A stretch of 64,000 nucleotides of DNA from Shewanella aestuarii (GTDB lineage: Bacteria; Pseudomonadota; Gammaproteobacteria; Enterobacterales; Shewanellaceae). The notes beneath the pieces are model-generated. The model made no database searches. It was not told the DNA's origin and saw only the letters and a list, made by a program, of their open reading frames with translations. The position numbers and the translations under genes are program-made. Each line of letters begins with the position of its first letter. Position 1 is the stretch's first letter. Positions 1 through 9,487 of the stretch are shown here, piece after piece. The stretch spans positions 186,001 to 250,000 of the forward strand of contig NZ_BMOT01000004.1 of NCBI RefSeq assembly GCF_014647215.1. The letters run 5' to 3'.

Positions 1-732
1 GCTTTGCCTAAATTAGCTACCGCCATGAACTGGCGCGATGCGGTTCCTGATACCTTTAAATTTACCTTTAAATTACCTAGACAAATCACCCACGATTTAC
101 AGCTGCAAAATGCTCAATCTGATTTGAGTCATTTTTTCAATCTGATGGCTCCTCTAATTGAAAAAACCGCCATCTGGAAAATTCAATTACCAGCACAATT
201 TGGCCCAAGCGCACTGCCCTCGTTAGCGACATTCTTACAACAATTACCGGCTAATTTGCAATTTGGAGTGGAAGTGCGGCATCGTGAGTTTTTTAATAAA
301 GGGGAAGCAGAAAAAGCACTCAACCGGTTGTTAATCGCACATCAATGTAATCGCATTATTATGGACAGCCGTGCGCTATTTGCAGCACTTCCCAACACAC
401 CAGTTTTGATTGATGCGCAACAAAAAAAGCCAAATGTGCCTGTTCATCCTATTGCAACGGCCGAACAGCCAATTGTGCGATTTATTGGTCAGTTAGATGC
501 AGATATTAACAGTGCTTTTTTTCAGCAATGGTGCAATAAACTTGCCCTATGGATTGCAGAAGGCAAGCAACCTTTGGTGTTTATCCATACTCCTGATAAT
601 GTTTTTGCCCCAGAATTAGCGGTTCGCTTAAATGAAATGCTAAGAGCAACCAGCAGCTTAAATGGATTAGCAAAAATCAATTTAATTGAACAACAACTCA
701 ATCAACCCGATCAATTAGATTTGTTATTCTAA
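1..732 (+). CDS. DUF72 family protein (YecE-like), 5' end outside window
   Basis: The reading frame is open to the first base, so the start and probably a few dozen N-terminal residues lie upstream. The visible part carries the family's usual stretch of F-K-F-T-F-K-L-P followed by I-T-H near its beginning, then a TIM-barrel-like C-terminal half with V-E-V-R-H-R-E-F-F and V-F-I-H-T-P-D-N. These match DUF72 proteins such as E. coli YecE (family knowledge), whose biochemical role is not established. No signal peptide can be judged because the start is missing. The gene is convergent with the efflux operon to its right. The family call is good; function is unknown. Confidence 0.85.
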   Translation, partial: ALPKLATAMNWRDAVPDTFKFTFKLPRQITHDLQLQNAQSDLSHFFNLMAPLIEKTAIWKIQLPAQFGPSALPSLATFLQQLPANLQFGVEVRHREFFNKGEAEKALNRLLIAHQCNRIIMDSRALFAALPNTPVLIDAQQKKPNVPVHPIATAEQPIVRFIGQLDADINSAFFQQWCNKLALWIAEGKQPLVFIHTPDNVFAPELAVRLNEMLRATSSLNGLAKINLIEQQLNQPDQLDLLF

Positions 733-839
733 ATTCATGCATTATATCCATTTAGCTTATAGCTCAATAACCTCTGTTCGGGATAATCACTGAAGGCGGC
801 TTCTGAGTTTAGGAATGAGTTAGCCCCAAAGGTATCAAT

Positions 840-870
840 AAAAAAGCCAGTAGAAAATGGCTACTGGCTT
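840..870 (-). terminator. Rho-independent terminator of the RND efflux operon
   Basis: A GCCAGTAG / CTACTGGC hairpin with a 7-nt loop is followed, read on the minus strand, by a run of T. It lies about 35 bp beyond the pump gene's stop codon. Confidence 0.85.
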
Positions 871-903
871 GATTAAATAACGGTAAAAAAATTATCCTTT
901 AGC

Positions 904-3900
904 CTAGCTAAAGCTGTCAGCATATTGTTGATCAAAAAGTGCTTCGTCAACTTTATTACCTTTCAAACGTTCGACCACAAGGTAGTTAACAGGCACTAAG
1001 ATCAAGGTGATAAAGGTGGCAAAAATAATACCAAAGCCCAGTGATATCGCCATAGGGATCAAAAACTGTGCTTGGGTGGATTGTTCTAACAGCAGCGGCA
1101 TTAAACCGATAAAGGTAGTTAAACTGGTCAGCATCACTGGTCTAAATCGTTTCGCGCCAGCGGTTAAGACAGCTTCTACTAAGTCCATACCCTCAGCACG
1201 TTTCTTATTGATAAAATCCACCAGCACCAGTGAGTCATTGACCACAACCCCAACTAAAGCCAACATCCCCAATATACTAAATATGGTTAAAGGCGAGCCC
1301 ATTAACCAGTGGCCTATCACAGCACCAATTAAACCAAAGGGAATGACACTCATTACAATGAGCGGCTGAATGTAAGATTTAAAAGGTATTGCTAATAAGC
1401 TGTAAATCATAAATAAAACAAATACCAAGCCCCACTGTAAAGACCCAAAACTATCGCTTTGCTCGCGAGCCTCCCCTTCCAGTGAGTGCCTAACACCAGG
1501 ATATTGCACCATTAAACTATCAAGGTAATCCTTAAGATCAGCTTGAAGTACTGTCATATTGGTGTTGTCTTTGTCGACGTCAGCTGTGACATTTAACACA
1601 CGATATCTATCAATACGTCGAATGCTTGATGGGCTCTTACCTGAGGTCATTTTTGCCACATGACTCAGCGGTACCTGCGATCCCAGACTTGTTGTGATCA
1701 GCACCTTTTTTAGATCATCCATTGACTGGCGTTCGTTAAGTGGCAACCTAACCATGACTCGAACATCATCACGTCCTCGCTGAACTCGCTGAACTTCAGC
1801 ACCAAAATAAAAGCTTCTTACTTGGCTTGACACTTCTTGGCGAGTTAACCCAAGTGCTTTACCTTGTTCTGTTAATTCAATTAACAGCTCCTCTTTACCA
1901 TTTGAGAGGCTATCTGATATATCAAACACGGTCGGATAGGTTTTTAAGTGCTCTTTCACTTTATTAGCAACTTCACTCAATGTTTCTAGGGAGTTAGCAT
2001 TAAGCTGGATATCAATAGGATCTGAACTACGCCCAATTTCAGCACGATAGGTCACCGATTCGGCACCAGGAATTTCACCGACGCTCCGGCGCCATTCGCT
2101 CAGTAGTTGCCTAGAGGTAATAGCTGACTTTCGTTTCTCCGCGGGTGTGATTTCAAATCTCACTTCACCTGAACTTGATGTACCACCGCGACCACCGGTC
2201 GTTGCCAAAATATTGATGATGACACTTTCACCTGTATCCTTATCGGTATATTTTTCTTGCAAAGCTTCAGCTTTAGCAGCAATGCTGATGATATGCGCAT
2301 TGGTCACATCAAATGATGTGCCAGCAGGCATGGTCAAATCGAGGCGTACGGTTTCACTGGGAATGCGCGGGAAGAAAGTGAATTTAGTCCACCCAGTTGC
2401 TAACAATGCCGCAATGACGAATAACACACTTAAAAATAAGCTCAAGGTTGCGGTTTTATGTTTTAGTGCAATGCGTAAAATGGGTTGATAAAACTGAATA
2501 ATTGCCCGCTCGAAACCGTCCGCAAATTTTTGTTGTAGTTGCTCTAGCTTGTTGTAGTTATCCTTCTCATGACGCAGTTTAATATTTTTAAGATGCGCTG
2601 GAAGTACAAACTTAGATTCAATAAGTGAAAACAGTAAGACTGGGATTACAACGATCGCAATTTGGCCAAATATCGCGCCACGTGTTCCTTCAATAAACAA
2701 CATAGGTAAGAATGCCGTGACCGTTGTGAGAATGCCAAAGGTCACTGGCGCAGCCACCTCTTGTGTCCCCAGAATAGCCGCTTGCTCACCATTTTCGGCC
2801 GTTCTAAGATGGCTGTAGATATTTTCGCCGGTAACAATGGCATCATCGACCACAATCCCCAGCACTAAGATAAATCCAAATAGACTGATTACATTGAGGG
2901 AAACACCAAAGAATGGCATGAAAATAAAAGCGCCCATAAAAGAAACAGGAATACCGATAAATACCCAAAATGCGATGGATGGTCTTAAAAACAGCGTCAA
3001 CAACAAGAGTACCAACAGCCCGCCCTGCAAGGCGCTGCTGGTTAACGTCGCTATGCGGTTTTTAACAATTTCAGAGTCATCATCCCAATAACTTAATCCA
3101 TACCCCTCAGGTAATGTCGCCTGACGAGAGTCAATGTAGTTTTTGACTTTGTCCGCAACATCGATAGCGCTTTGCTGACCAATCCGATAAACATCAATAA
3201 AGGCGGCTTGCTGACCGTTAAAACGCGTTCTTACCGGTGATTCTTCAAATCCATCGACCACATTGGCTATATCACCTAAACGAATAATCGTGCCATCAGC
3301 TGCGGTTTTAATCGCAATATTGGCAAATTCATCCTTGTAGTAAGCTTGGCCTTTTGAACGCAGTAAAATATCACCGCCTTGGGTTTTTAAATTACCCGCA
3401 GAAATGTCAGTGCTAGAAGCGTTAATCGCGCGGGAAATTTCGGCTAAGGTTAAGTTATACTGACGTAATTTGTTTTGCGATAAATCTAGCGAGACCTCAT
3501 AGTTACGCACACCACTTAAATCCAGCTGGGTTACGCCATCAAGGCGGAGTAACTCATCTCGAACAACTTCGGCAAATTGTCTGGTCTCTTTTTCGCTATA
3601 TTTCCCTGTTACCGTGACCGCGATAACTTCACGTTTACGCTGGGCTAAGGCTACAACGGGCTTTTCTGCATCAACGGGAAAAGAGTTAATCGCATCGACA
3701 CGACTTTTGATGTCTGCCAACATTTCACGCGGGTCGTAACCACTTTCAACCTCAATAAACACTTGCGATGATGACTCTGAAGAATTAGAGGTAATTTTCT
3801 TTATCCCTTCGAGATCTTGCACTGCCTCTTCGACACGAATAGTGACCCCTTTTTCAACATCCTCAGGTGTTGCGCCACGAAGCGATATGCCTACTGACAC

Positions 3901-4029
3901 CATTTCAGACTCAACTGTAGGGAAAACTTCCAGTGGAATACGGGTTGAAAGTGAGCCTAAACCCAGAACCAGCAGAAACAACATTAATAAGTTGGCTGCT
4001 ACATGGTTTTTAGTGAACCAAGCAATCAT
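904..4029 (-). CDS. RND multidrug efflux pump, inner-membrane permease (HAE1/AcrB-like)
   Basis: A 1041-residue proton-driven inner-membrane pump, the energised part of a tripartite efflux system. Length fits the family. The first transmembrane helix is at about residues 8-28, followed by a large periplasmic loop, a helix bundle at about 335-480, a second periplasmic loop and a final bundle from about 850. The paired aspartates of helix 4 (D395, D396, in G-I-V-V-D-D-A-I-V) that carry protons in RND pumps are present. Its ATG overlaps the fusion-protein stop codon by 4 bp (ATGA), so the two are translationally coupled. It is the last gene of the operon and is followed by a terminator. Substrates cannot be told from sequence, and no regulator gene lies beside the operon. 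A multidrug role is inferred. Confidence 0.93.
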   Translation of the reverse strand: MIAWFTKNHVAANLLMLFLLVLGLGSLSTRIPLEVFPTVESEMVSVGISLRGATPEDVEKGVTIRVEEAVQDLEGIKKITSNSSESSSQVFIEVESGYDPREMLADIKSRVDAINSFPVDAEKPVVALAQRKREVIAVTVTGKYSEKETRQFAEVVRDELLRLDGVTQLDLSGVRNYEVSLDLSQNKLRQYNLTLAEISRAINASSTDISAGNLKTQGGDILLRSKGQAYYKDEFANIAIKTAADGTIIRLGDIANVVDGFEESPVRTRFNGQQAAFIDVYRIGQQSAIDVADKVKNYIDSRQATLPEGYGLSYWDDDSEIVKNRIATLTSSALQGGLLVLLLLTLFLRPSIAFWVFIGIPVSFMGAFIFMPFFGVSLNVISLFGFILVLGIVVDDAIVTGENIYSHLRTAENGEQAAILGTQEVAAPVTFGILTTVTAFLPMLFIEGTRGAIFGQIAIVVIPVLLFSLIESKFVLPAHLKNIKLRHEKDNYNKLEQLQQKFADGFERAIIQFYQPILRIALKHKTATLSLFLSVLFVIAALLATGWTKFTFFPRIPSETVRLDLTMPAGTSFDVTNAHIISIAAKAEALQEKYTDKDTGESVIINILATTGGRGGTSSSGEVRFEITPAEKRKSAITSRQLLSEWRRSVGEIPGAESVTYRAEIGRSSDPIDIQLNANSLETLSEVANKVKEHLKTYPTVFDISDSLSNGKEELLIELTEQGKALGLTRQEVSSQVRSFYFGAEVQRVQRGRDDVRVMVRLPLNERQSMDDLKKVLITTSLGSQVPLSHVAKMTSGKSPSSIRRIDRYRVLNVTADVDKDNTNMTVLQADLKDYLDSLMVQYPGVRHSLEGEAREQSDSFGSLQWGLVFVLFMIYSLLAIPFKSYIQPLIVMSVIPFGLIGAVIGHWLMGSPLTIFSILGMLALVGVVVNDSLVLVDFINKKRAEGMDLVEAVLTAGAKRFRPVMLTSLTTFIGLMPLLLEQSTQAQFLIPMAISLGFGIIFATFITLILVPVNYLVVERLKGNKVDEALFDQQYADSFS

Positions 4030-5243
4030 CTTGGTTGCTCCTCTTTCGGTGAAGGTTTAGTGGGTAAATCAGGTTTACTTTCACTTTGTTTAACCTTTGA
4101 AGGTACACCTAATACCGTCACCGGCGTACCAGAGCTAACTTGCCCAAGAGGGGTAATAACCAGTTCATCACCATTGTTTAAACCACTTTCAATGACGGCA
4201 TCTTGGCTATTCTGCCATCGAGTGGTGACTTCTTTACGTAATAATTTGCCATCGTTAACCACGTAAACATAGGTACCTTGGTATATTGCTTTAGTTGGAA
4301 CAACAATCACTTGATCAAGTTTTTTACCGGCTATATTGGCGGTCAGGTATTGACCTATTTTTAACGGAATGGGTTGGTTACTTTGATAATTAAAAGGCTC
4401 GTCAATTTGGGCAACCACATAGAGTTGTTGTGAACTACTGTCGATAGCCCCTTCGGTGCGAATTAACTGTCCTTTCCAATTTTGCAGACCGATTAAATCT
4501 GATTCGAAGGTCACGCTGGCCACTTCTGTTTTACCTTGCTCAGGCAATTCAACGAGCGATAGGTCACTATTATTTATTGGTAAACGAATTTCGACATAGT
4601 CGGTGGCATAGATGATGGCCAATTGGCCATTGGTGGTTACCACTCGGCCAATATCAACATTTTTTTCTAAAATACGCCCTGAAAATGGTGCAACTATTTC
4701 AGTACGCTCTAACGCTAAGTTAGCTTTTTCAAGTTTAGCTTGGTTAGATAACATTGCCGCTCTTGCTGCGGCTAATTGCGGTTCACGTAGCACAAGAGAT
4801 GTGGGTTCGCGACCATTGCTAAGACGCTGCCAATCAGCCAAAGCTTGGTTAGTTCGAGCTTGCTCTTCCAAAAGTTGTTGTCTAGCAAGTAATAACCCGG
4901 CTTCAGCAATTTTGACTTCAGCGAGATAATCTCGGTCATCGAGTTGCACCAGTACTTCACCTTTCTCGAAAAAGCCGCCTTCACGAAAATTTGGACTGAT
5001 AGATAGGATCTGCCCTGAAGCTTGAGTCACTAACGAGCTTTGCGTGCGTGGTTTTACCACCCCAAAACTGCCCACCTGAACCTGATAATCCTGCGATTTA
5101 ACAATTTGGGTTTCAACCGTCATTGCTGCAACAGGCATTGGTTTACCGCGGGTTGAAGTTGGCGGGTTTGCAGTGATGAGCACTATGGTCACTATCGCTA
5201 AGGCAATGATACCAACTGGGATAAGGTATTTCTTATTCATCAT
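4026..5243 (-). CDS. RND efflux membrane fusion protein (HlyD/AcrA-like)
   Basis: The periplasmic adaptor that joins the inner-membrane pump to the outer-membrane channel. One N-terminal membrane anchor (about residues 5-25) is followed by a lipoyl-like half motif, a coiled-coil hairpin rich in A, L, Q and E (about residues 100-170), the second half motif (I-V-A-P-F-S-G-R-I) and beta-barrel domains. A longer frame runs back into the preceding gene, but the start is placed at 5243. There an ATG (immediately followed by a second) sits 1 bp after the upstream stop codon and behind an AGAAGAAG ribosome site. This gives 405 residues. The C-terminus is Lys/Pro/Ser-rich and hydrophilic. It is the middle gene of the operon. 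Confidence 0.92.
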   Translation of the reverse strand: MMNKKYLIPVGIIALAIVTIVLITANPPTSTRGKPMPVAAMTVETQIVKSQDYQVQVGSFGVVKPRTQSSLVTQASGQILSISPNFREGGFFEKGEVLVQLDDRDYLAEVKIAEAGLLLARQQLLEEQARTNQALADWQRLSNGREPTSLVLREPQLAAARAAMLSNQAKLEKANLALERTEIVAPFSGRILEKNVDIGRVVTTNGQLAIIYATDYVEIRLPINNSDLSLVELPEQGKTEVASVTFESDLIGLQNWKGQLIRTEGAIDSSSQQLYVVAQIDEPFNYQSNQPIPLKIGQYLTANIAGKKLDQVIVVPTKAIYQGTYVYVVNDGKLLRKEVTTRWQNSQDAVIESGLNNGDELVITPLGQVSSGTPVTVLGVPSKVKQSESKPDLPTKPSPKEEQPR

Positions 5244-5244
5244 A

Positions 5245-6627
5245 TTATTCTTCTTCTGTAACACTGGCATCAAGATCGCCACCCAACGCTAGGTGCAATC
5301 CAATGCGATTGGCAATAATCTGGTTTTTTAAGCTGATCACTGAACTTTGAGCCACAAATGCACGCTTCTGGGCGTCCAGTACTGTGGTGTAACTGACTAA
5401 ACCACTTTGGTATTGCTCAAACGATAAGGTTTCGGCTTGAAGAGCATTATCTTGGGCTTTTAACGTTGAACGATATTGCTGTTGCAAACTGGCATCGAGA
5501 TCGAGGTTATTTTCAACCACTTCAAAAGCAGCAAAGAGCGTATTGAGGTATTGCTGCTCTTGCTGTTTGAGGATCAATTTTTGTTGCTCTGTCTGTGACT
5601 TTAACCGCCCAGCATTGAAAATTGGCGCTGTGAGACCTGCAAATACTGACCATGAACTGTAATCGCCACTTAATAGGTTGCCAATGTCACTGCTCGCACT
5701 GCCGATATCGCCTCCCAAACGTATTGATGGATAGCGTTGTTTTTGTGCATAAGCAACTAAAGCATCTTGTGCCAGTAGCTGGTACCAAGCCGCTTGCAGT
5801 TGAGGCTTACGTTTAACTAACTCGCTTGGCACGCCAATTTTAATCCCCTGAGGCAGTAAAGGTAGCGTTGCATCAATCAGCAACTCCCCAGCTGGATAAC
5901 CTCCTAATAATCGCTCTAAGGTTCTAATGTCTTTATTACGTTGGCTGCGCTGTGACAGTAAATTTGAATTTTCACTATGGTATTCATTTTGAGTTAAATA
6001 AACATCAAGGGCGGTATTTAATCCCTGTAGATAACCCGATTCAATAATCTCAAAACTCAGTTTAGCGTTCTCTGTTCTGCGCTCAAAAAGCTTAACTAAC
6101 TCTTGCGATGTTACCACCTTGTAGTAGGCGATAATCACCTCGGCGACCAATGAATCTCTGGCTTGTTGATAGTTAGCTTGCGCGGTTAATAAGTTCAGTT
6201 TTGATGCTCTGCTACTGTCAGATAACTTGCCCCAAATATCTAATTCATAACTGATATCTAAACTAAGGTTATTGAGGGTTGACTGAGTATCACTGTCACC
6301 ACTTCTACGGCTATTTGCCGCAAGGTTTAACTCAGGCCAGAAATTAGCGTCACTGATATTAAGCTGCTGCTTTTTTATTTCAACGTCTAACGCAAGCTGA
6401 ATAAGCGGTTGATTGCTGTTTAATCCAATCCTGATAAGTTCAAACAACTGCTCTGTTGCAATTGGTGTGACCCAAGTTTGATTGTCTTTAAGTGACTTAG
6501 CATTGGTTTGCCAAGACTCAGGTAGTTGCGGCTTAACCAAAGGGTCATCCACATATGAGGCGCTAGTACAAGCCGTTAAGATAACCAACGACGTTATCAT
6601 AGCCAAGCTAGTAAAATGTCTGTTCAT
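5245..6627 (-). CDS. Outer-membrane efflux lipoprotein (TolC/NodT family)
   Basis: The outer-membrane channel of the tripartite efflux system, 460 residues, as usual for the family. The N-terminus is a lipoprotein signal with lipobox L-T-A-C (Cys20), so the mature protein is predicted to be lipid-anchored. Two repeats rich in coiled-coil helices follow, typical of outer-membrane efflux proteins; examples are S-L-D-I-S-Y-E-L-D-I-W-G-K-L at about 125-140 and the helical stretch L-K-Q-Q-E-Q-Q-Y-L-N-T-L at about 350. It is the first gene of a three-gene operon (channel, adaptor, pump), an order common for Vibrio- and Shewanella-type RND systems. The start has no rival nearby. Confidence 0.93.
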   Translation of the reverse strand: MNRHFTSLAMITSLVILTACTSASYVDDPLVKPQLPESWQTNAKSLKDNQTWVTPIATEQLFELIRIGLNSNQPLIQLALDVEIKKQQLNISDANFWPELNLAANSRRSGDSDTQSTLNNLSLDISYELDIWGKLSDSSRASKLNLLTAQANYQQARDSLVAEVIIAYYKVVTSQELVKLFERRTENAKLSFEIIESGYLQGLNTALDVYLTQNEYHSENSNLLSQRSQRNKDIRTLERLLGGYPAGELLIDATLPLLPQGIKIGVPSELVKRKPQLQAAWYQLLAQDALVAYAQKQRYPSIRLGGDIGSASSDIGNLLSGDYSSWSVFAGLTAPIFNAGRLKSQTEQQKLILKQQEQQYLNTLFAAFEVVENNLDLDASLQQQYRSTLKAQDNALQAETLSFEQYQSGLVSYTTVLDAQKRAFVAQSSVISLKNQIIANRIGLHLALGGDLDASVTEEE

Positions 6628-6734
6628 TCACGGTAAATCCATTGTTAGTATTTATTATCTAATGATTTTCGTTTATTACTTTTATGGTTTAACCTCAACT
6701 TGGGTTAAGAGATGCATAAATGAGATTTGAATAG

Positions 6735-6956
6735 CTAACATTCGAGCACTTACAGTCAAACCTAAACTTTAAGCTACGATTAGCTGAACTTGCATTAAAT
6801 AGCCTTGAAACATCAGTTGCGCTAAAACAGGGCGAATTTACGCCTCAATCGCTAGCCGCAATTATTCTGCATGAAGAATATCCCTGTGAGCATTATAAAT
6901 AGCGGTTTGATTTACTGTTACTGCCCCGAGTTAAGCTTGATGATTCATTCAGTTAA
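6735..6956 (+). pseudogene. Possible decayed coding remnant, family not recognised
   Basis: One frame reads protein-like for 55 codons (6735-6899). It contains L-R-L-A-E-L-A-L-N-S-L-E-T-S and F-T-P-Q-S-L-A-A-I-I-L-H-E-E-Y-P, then hits TAG, and continues in the same frame with R-F-D-L-L-L-L-P-R-V-K-L-D-D before TAA. No start codon or ribosome site precedes it. The amino-acid pattern looks like the C-terminal part of a real protein with a nonsense mutation, but I cannot name the family. It could also be chance. Confidence 0.3.
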
Positions 6957-7298
6957 CTGATTACGTATTTGATTCTAAATAGATCACTATTTAATTAATA
7001 CCACTGAGGTCTAACTTTGCATAGTTTTACATAAGTCTGCGGCGTTGCTTGATAAAATTGGTAGATTTATAGATATGAAGCCTATTATTAATTTGCGCTA
7101 ATAAGAAGAATCAGGAAGCCTGCTGATTTTTATCACTCAAATAATACTGATGGCAAAGGTCAAAAGAAGATAAAACTCAGAATATTCAACCTTACTGTTA
7201 CCTTAAAACTTGAATTTTAAGCAAGGATGTTAGCCTTGTCACAGCTGTTATGATGAATAAAGGTATAGAGAACTTGGATTACCATGGATTAAATGACC
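6957..7298. other. Intergenic stretch without a recognisable gene
   Basis: This is AT-rich sequence between the possible ORF remnant and the split YjbR-family gene. I see no convincing ORF with a ribosome site, no strong terminator and no repeat shared with the rest of the window. It is probably decayed DNA. Confidence 0.5.
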
Positions 7299-7943
7299 TT
7301 ATGACTCAAGTTGCAGCCTAATTGAGGTTTGTTCTTTTTTGGGCAAGCTATTGACCACTAGCAAAAATGAATTATCGATAATTCGTTTTACTTCGCCATC
7401 AGGCACAGAGCCATCAAAGTATATTGATATCCAGTGTTTTTTATCCATGTGATAACCCGGCGTTATCGCAGGGAAGATATCTTTTAAGGCATTAGCCTCA
7501 TCTGGATCGCATTTTAGGTTAAGCATTAGCAAATCATTGCGCCGCCCCACTAACGCGAACATCTTATTTTTCACTTTATATACCCAAACAACCTGAAGAT
7601 GCTCGATTTCAGCAAGAATTTACACGCGTTTAGGCAAGGCATTGATTGCGGGTAATGGTTATTCCCTTTTCAAAATCAATAACGCAGCATAAACGCGTGT
7701 AAAACTTGCCTTCAGGGAGTTTCACCGTGTTCCCCTGATTTTTAAATCAAGAGCGTTGTTGCGCTAATTTATAAGGTACCTAGATTACCGCATTAACGCG
7801 CCTGGTATTGAAAACACGGTGAAGCTCTGAAACACGTATCTTCAAGTTGTTTGGGTATACACCTGTACGTCATCGCCAAAGGGAAAGCATTCGCAGCTTT
7901 GTGGTTTAGCGAGTAAATAATGCTGTAAATATTGAAAATCCAT
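7299..7943 (-). pseudogene. YjbR/MmcQ family protein gene, split by a MITE insertion
   Basis: The two halves of one gene flank a 277-bp element. The 5' half (ATG at 7943) encodes M-D-F-Q-Y-L-Q-H-Y-L-L-A-K-P, then C-F-P-F-G-D-D-V-Q-V. This is the start expected of YjbR/MmcQ proteins (family knowledge: small, about 115-120 residues, DNA-binding-like fold). The 3' half (7299 to about 7580) continues Y-K-V-K-N-K-M-F-A-L-V-G and contains the conserved H-W-I-S-I-Y-F-D-G and V-P-D motifs. Removing the element plus one TA restores the frame exactly (V-Q-V-Y-K-V-K). In the present sequence translation would stop five codons into the element. The 3' half alone has a possible GTG start but no ribosome site, so it is probably not made. 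Confidence 0.85.
7581..7857 (-). mobile_element. MITE-like element, copy 1 (277 bp, inserted in the yjbR-like gene)
   Basis: A non-coding element with imperfect terminal inverted repeats of about 24 bp beginning TACCCAAACAACYTGAAGAT. A second copy of the same length lies in the opposite orientation at 36435-36711, differing at about four positions by my eye comparison. Inside are two further inverted-repeat pairs: TTTACACGCGTTTA with TAAACGCGTGTAAA, and TTTCACCGTGTT with AACACGGTGAA. A TA target duplication is consistent with the flanks and with frame restoration of the host gene. TA duplication suggests mobilisation by an IS630/Tc1-type transposase (inference); none is in the window. Confidence 0.88.
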
Positions 7944-8036
7944 GTAGGTAGCTTCTGCGGTTAAAACATAAACACTGGCTGATTGCTAACCTAGGCATAT
8001 CAGCTATGCCGCCTTGGTAACTATTGTGATGATGAC

Positions 8037-8070
8037 AACAAAAAACCAGCAACAGAGCTGGTTTTTTGTT
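8037..8070. terminator. Bidirectional terminator after pyrC
   Basis: A perfect 14-bp inverted repeat AACAAAAAACCAGC / GCTGGTTTTTTGTT with a 6-nt loop and A/T runs on both sides. It serves pyrC on the minus strand, about 115 bp past its stop. Confidence 0.85.
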
Positions 8071-8183
8071 AAATGTTAAAGCATTAGCGATTGAGTCAAG
8101 TGGCTGATAATCGATATTTCAAAACCGATATATCAGCAGATTCAACCTATAAGCAACTAAGGCAAGCACTTTACCCTTACGCT

Positions 8184-9215
8184 TTATTTCACTTTCCAAT
8201 TAACTTGTTGGCCAGCAAAGAATGGCACAATTGGATTACCGTTAGGCAGAATAATTTCCTCCGGTACTGTCCAAGTTTCTTTCACTAAGGTTACTGTGCC
8301 GGTATTACGGGGTAAGCCATAAAAGTCTGCACCATGTAAGCTTGCAAAACCTTCTAACTTATCTAACGCACCCAAGTTATCAAATACTTGTGCATATAAC
8401 TCTAATGCACTCCAGGCGCTATAACACCCCGCACAACCACAAGCTGACTCTTTACGATGCTTTTCGTGTGGCGCTGAGTCAGTCCCTAAGAAAAACTTAC
8501 TTGAACCAGTGGCTACAGCGGCTTGTAATGCCTGCTGGTGAATGTTGCGCTTTAATACTGGTAAGCAGAAGTTATGCGGGCGAACACCACCGACCAATAA
8601 GTCATTACGATTTAATAATAAGTGTTGTGGGGTTATGGTTGCGGCCACATTCGCAGAAGCTGCGGTAACAAATTCAGCCGCTTCTTTAGTGGTGATGTGT
8701 TCAAACACCACTTTTAGTTGAGGTAAGGTCGCAACAATACGAGCTAGGTAGCGATCAATAAACAGTTTTTCACGGTCAAAAATATCAATGTGTGATTCGG
8801 TAACTTCACCATGAACCAGCAATAACATCCCCTGTTCAGCCATCACTTCAAAAATAGGAAACAGTGCATCCAATGCCTTTACCGCTGCATCAGAGTTAGT
8901 GGTTGCACCTGCTGGATATAACTTAGCAGCCACAACACCTGCTGCTTTGGCATCTATAATGTCTTGTGCTGTGGTGTTGTTGGTTAAAAATAAGGTCATT
9001 AGAGGCTGAAAGCTGCTTCCCTGAGGACGCGCGGCCAGAATACGCTCACGATAATCCACAGCCATTTGCGCTGTCGTCACTGGTGGCACAAGGTTTGGCA
9101 TCACAATCGCACGTTGAAAAAGTCGCGCTGTCGCTGGCACAGTTTCGTTTAACATATCGCCATCACGAAAATGTAAATGCCAGTCATCAGGGGTTGTGAT
9201 AGTAATTTGCGTCAT
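8184..9215 (-). CDS. pyrC: Dihydroorotase (class II)
   Basis: Cytoplasmic zinc enzyme of de novo pyrimidine synthesis, interconverting carbamoyl-aspartate and dihydroorotate. At 343 residues it matches E. coli-type PyrC. The metal-binding start W-H-L-H-F-R-D-G-D (about residues 12-20) is present. So are a K-L-Y-P-A-G motif with the carboxylated lysine (about 98), L-V-H-G-E-V at about 139 and the catalytic D-S-A-P-H region (about 250). The ATG is preceded by AAGGAG-like sequence (complement of 9218-9225). A leader of about 270 bp separates it from the divergent dehydrogenase gene. In enterobacteria pyrC is controlled by transcription-start choice and a leader hairpin; I do not see that arrangement clearly here. 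Confidence 0.96.
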   Translation of the reverse strand: MTQITITTPDDWHLHFRDGDMLNETVPATARLFQRAIVMPNLVPPVTTAQMAVDYRERILAARPQGSSFQPLMTLFLTNNTTAQDIIDAKAAGVVAAKLYPAGATTNSDAAVKALDALFPIFEVMAEQGMLLLVHGEVTESHIDIFDREKLFIDRYLARIVATLPQLKVVFEHITTKEAAEFVTAASANVAATITPQHLLLNRNDLLVGGVRPHNFCLPVLKRNIHQQALQAAVATGSSKFFLGTDSAPHEKHRKESACGCAGCYSAWSALELYAQVFDNLGALDKLEGFASLHGADFYGLPRNTGTVTLVKETWTVPEEIILPNGNPIVPFFAGQQVNWKVK

Positions 9216-9487
9216 AAGGAGTCCTAATAAGTGCCGCTCATTTAGTTTAAGCCATCAAAATTGGCTAATTAAATGAGCATGGAAGATGAGTGCCAAATTT
9301 TGCCGTTATTGTGCCTGAAAACAGCTTGGCTTAATAGATGCGTAATTTGAACGCTGACTTTTCGATTTCAAAAAATACTTTTTTGTTTTCATTTATTCAT
9401 TTTAAAAGCCTATTTTGAAATTGGGCTAATATTACTTAAATTGAAACGTGTGCTATTCCAGAACACATCAACATTAAAGGTATCCGA

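Noticed and set aside
7299..7574. The 91-codon frame as a functional short gene
   Set aside because: It begins with a GTG lacking a ribosome site inside what is the middle of a family protein. The missing N-terminus lies intact on the other side of the MITE.
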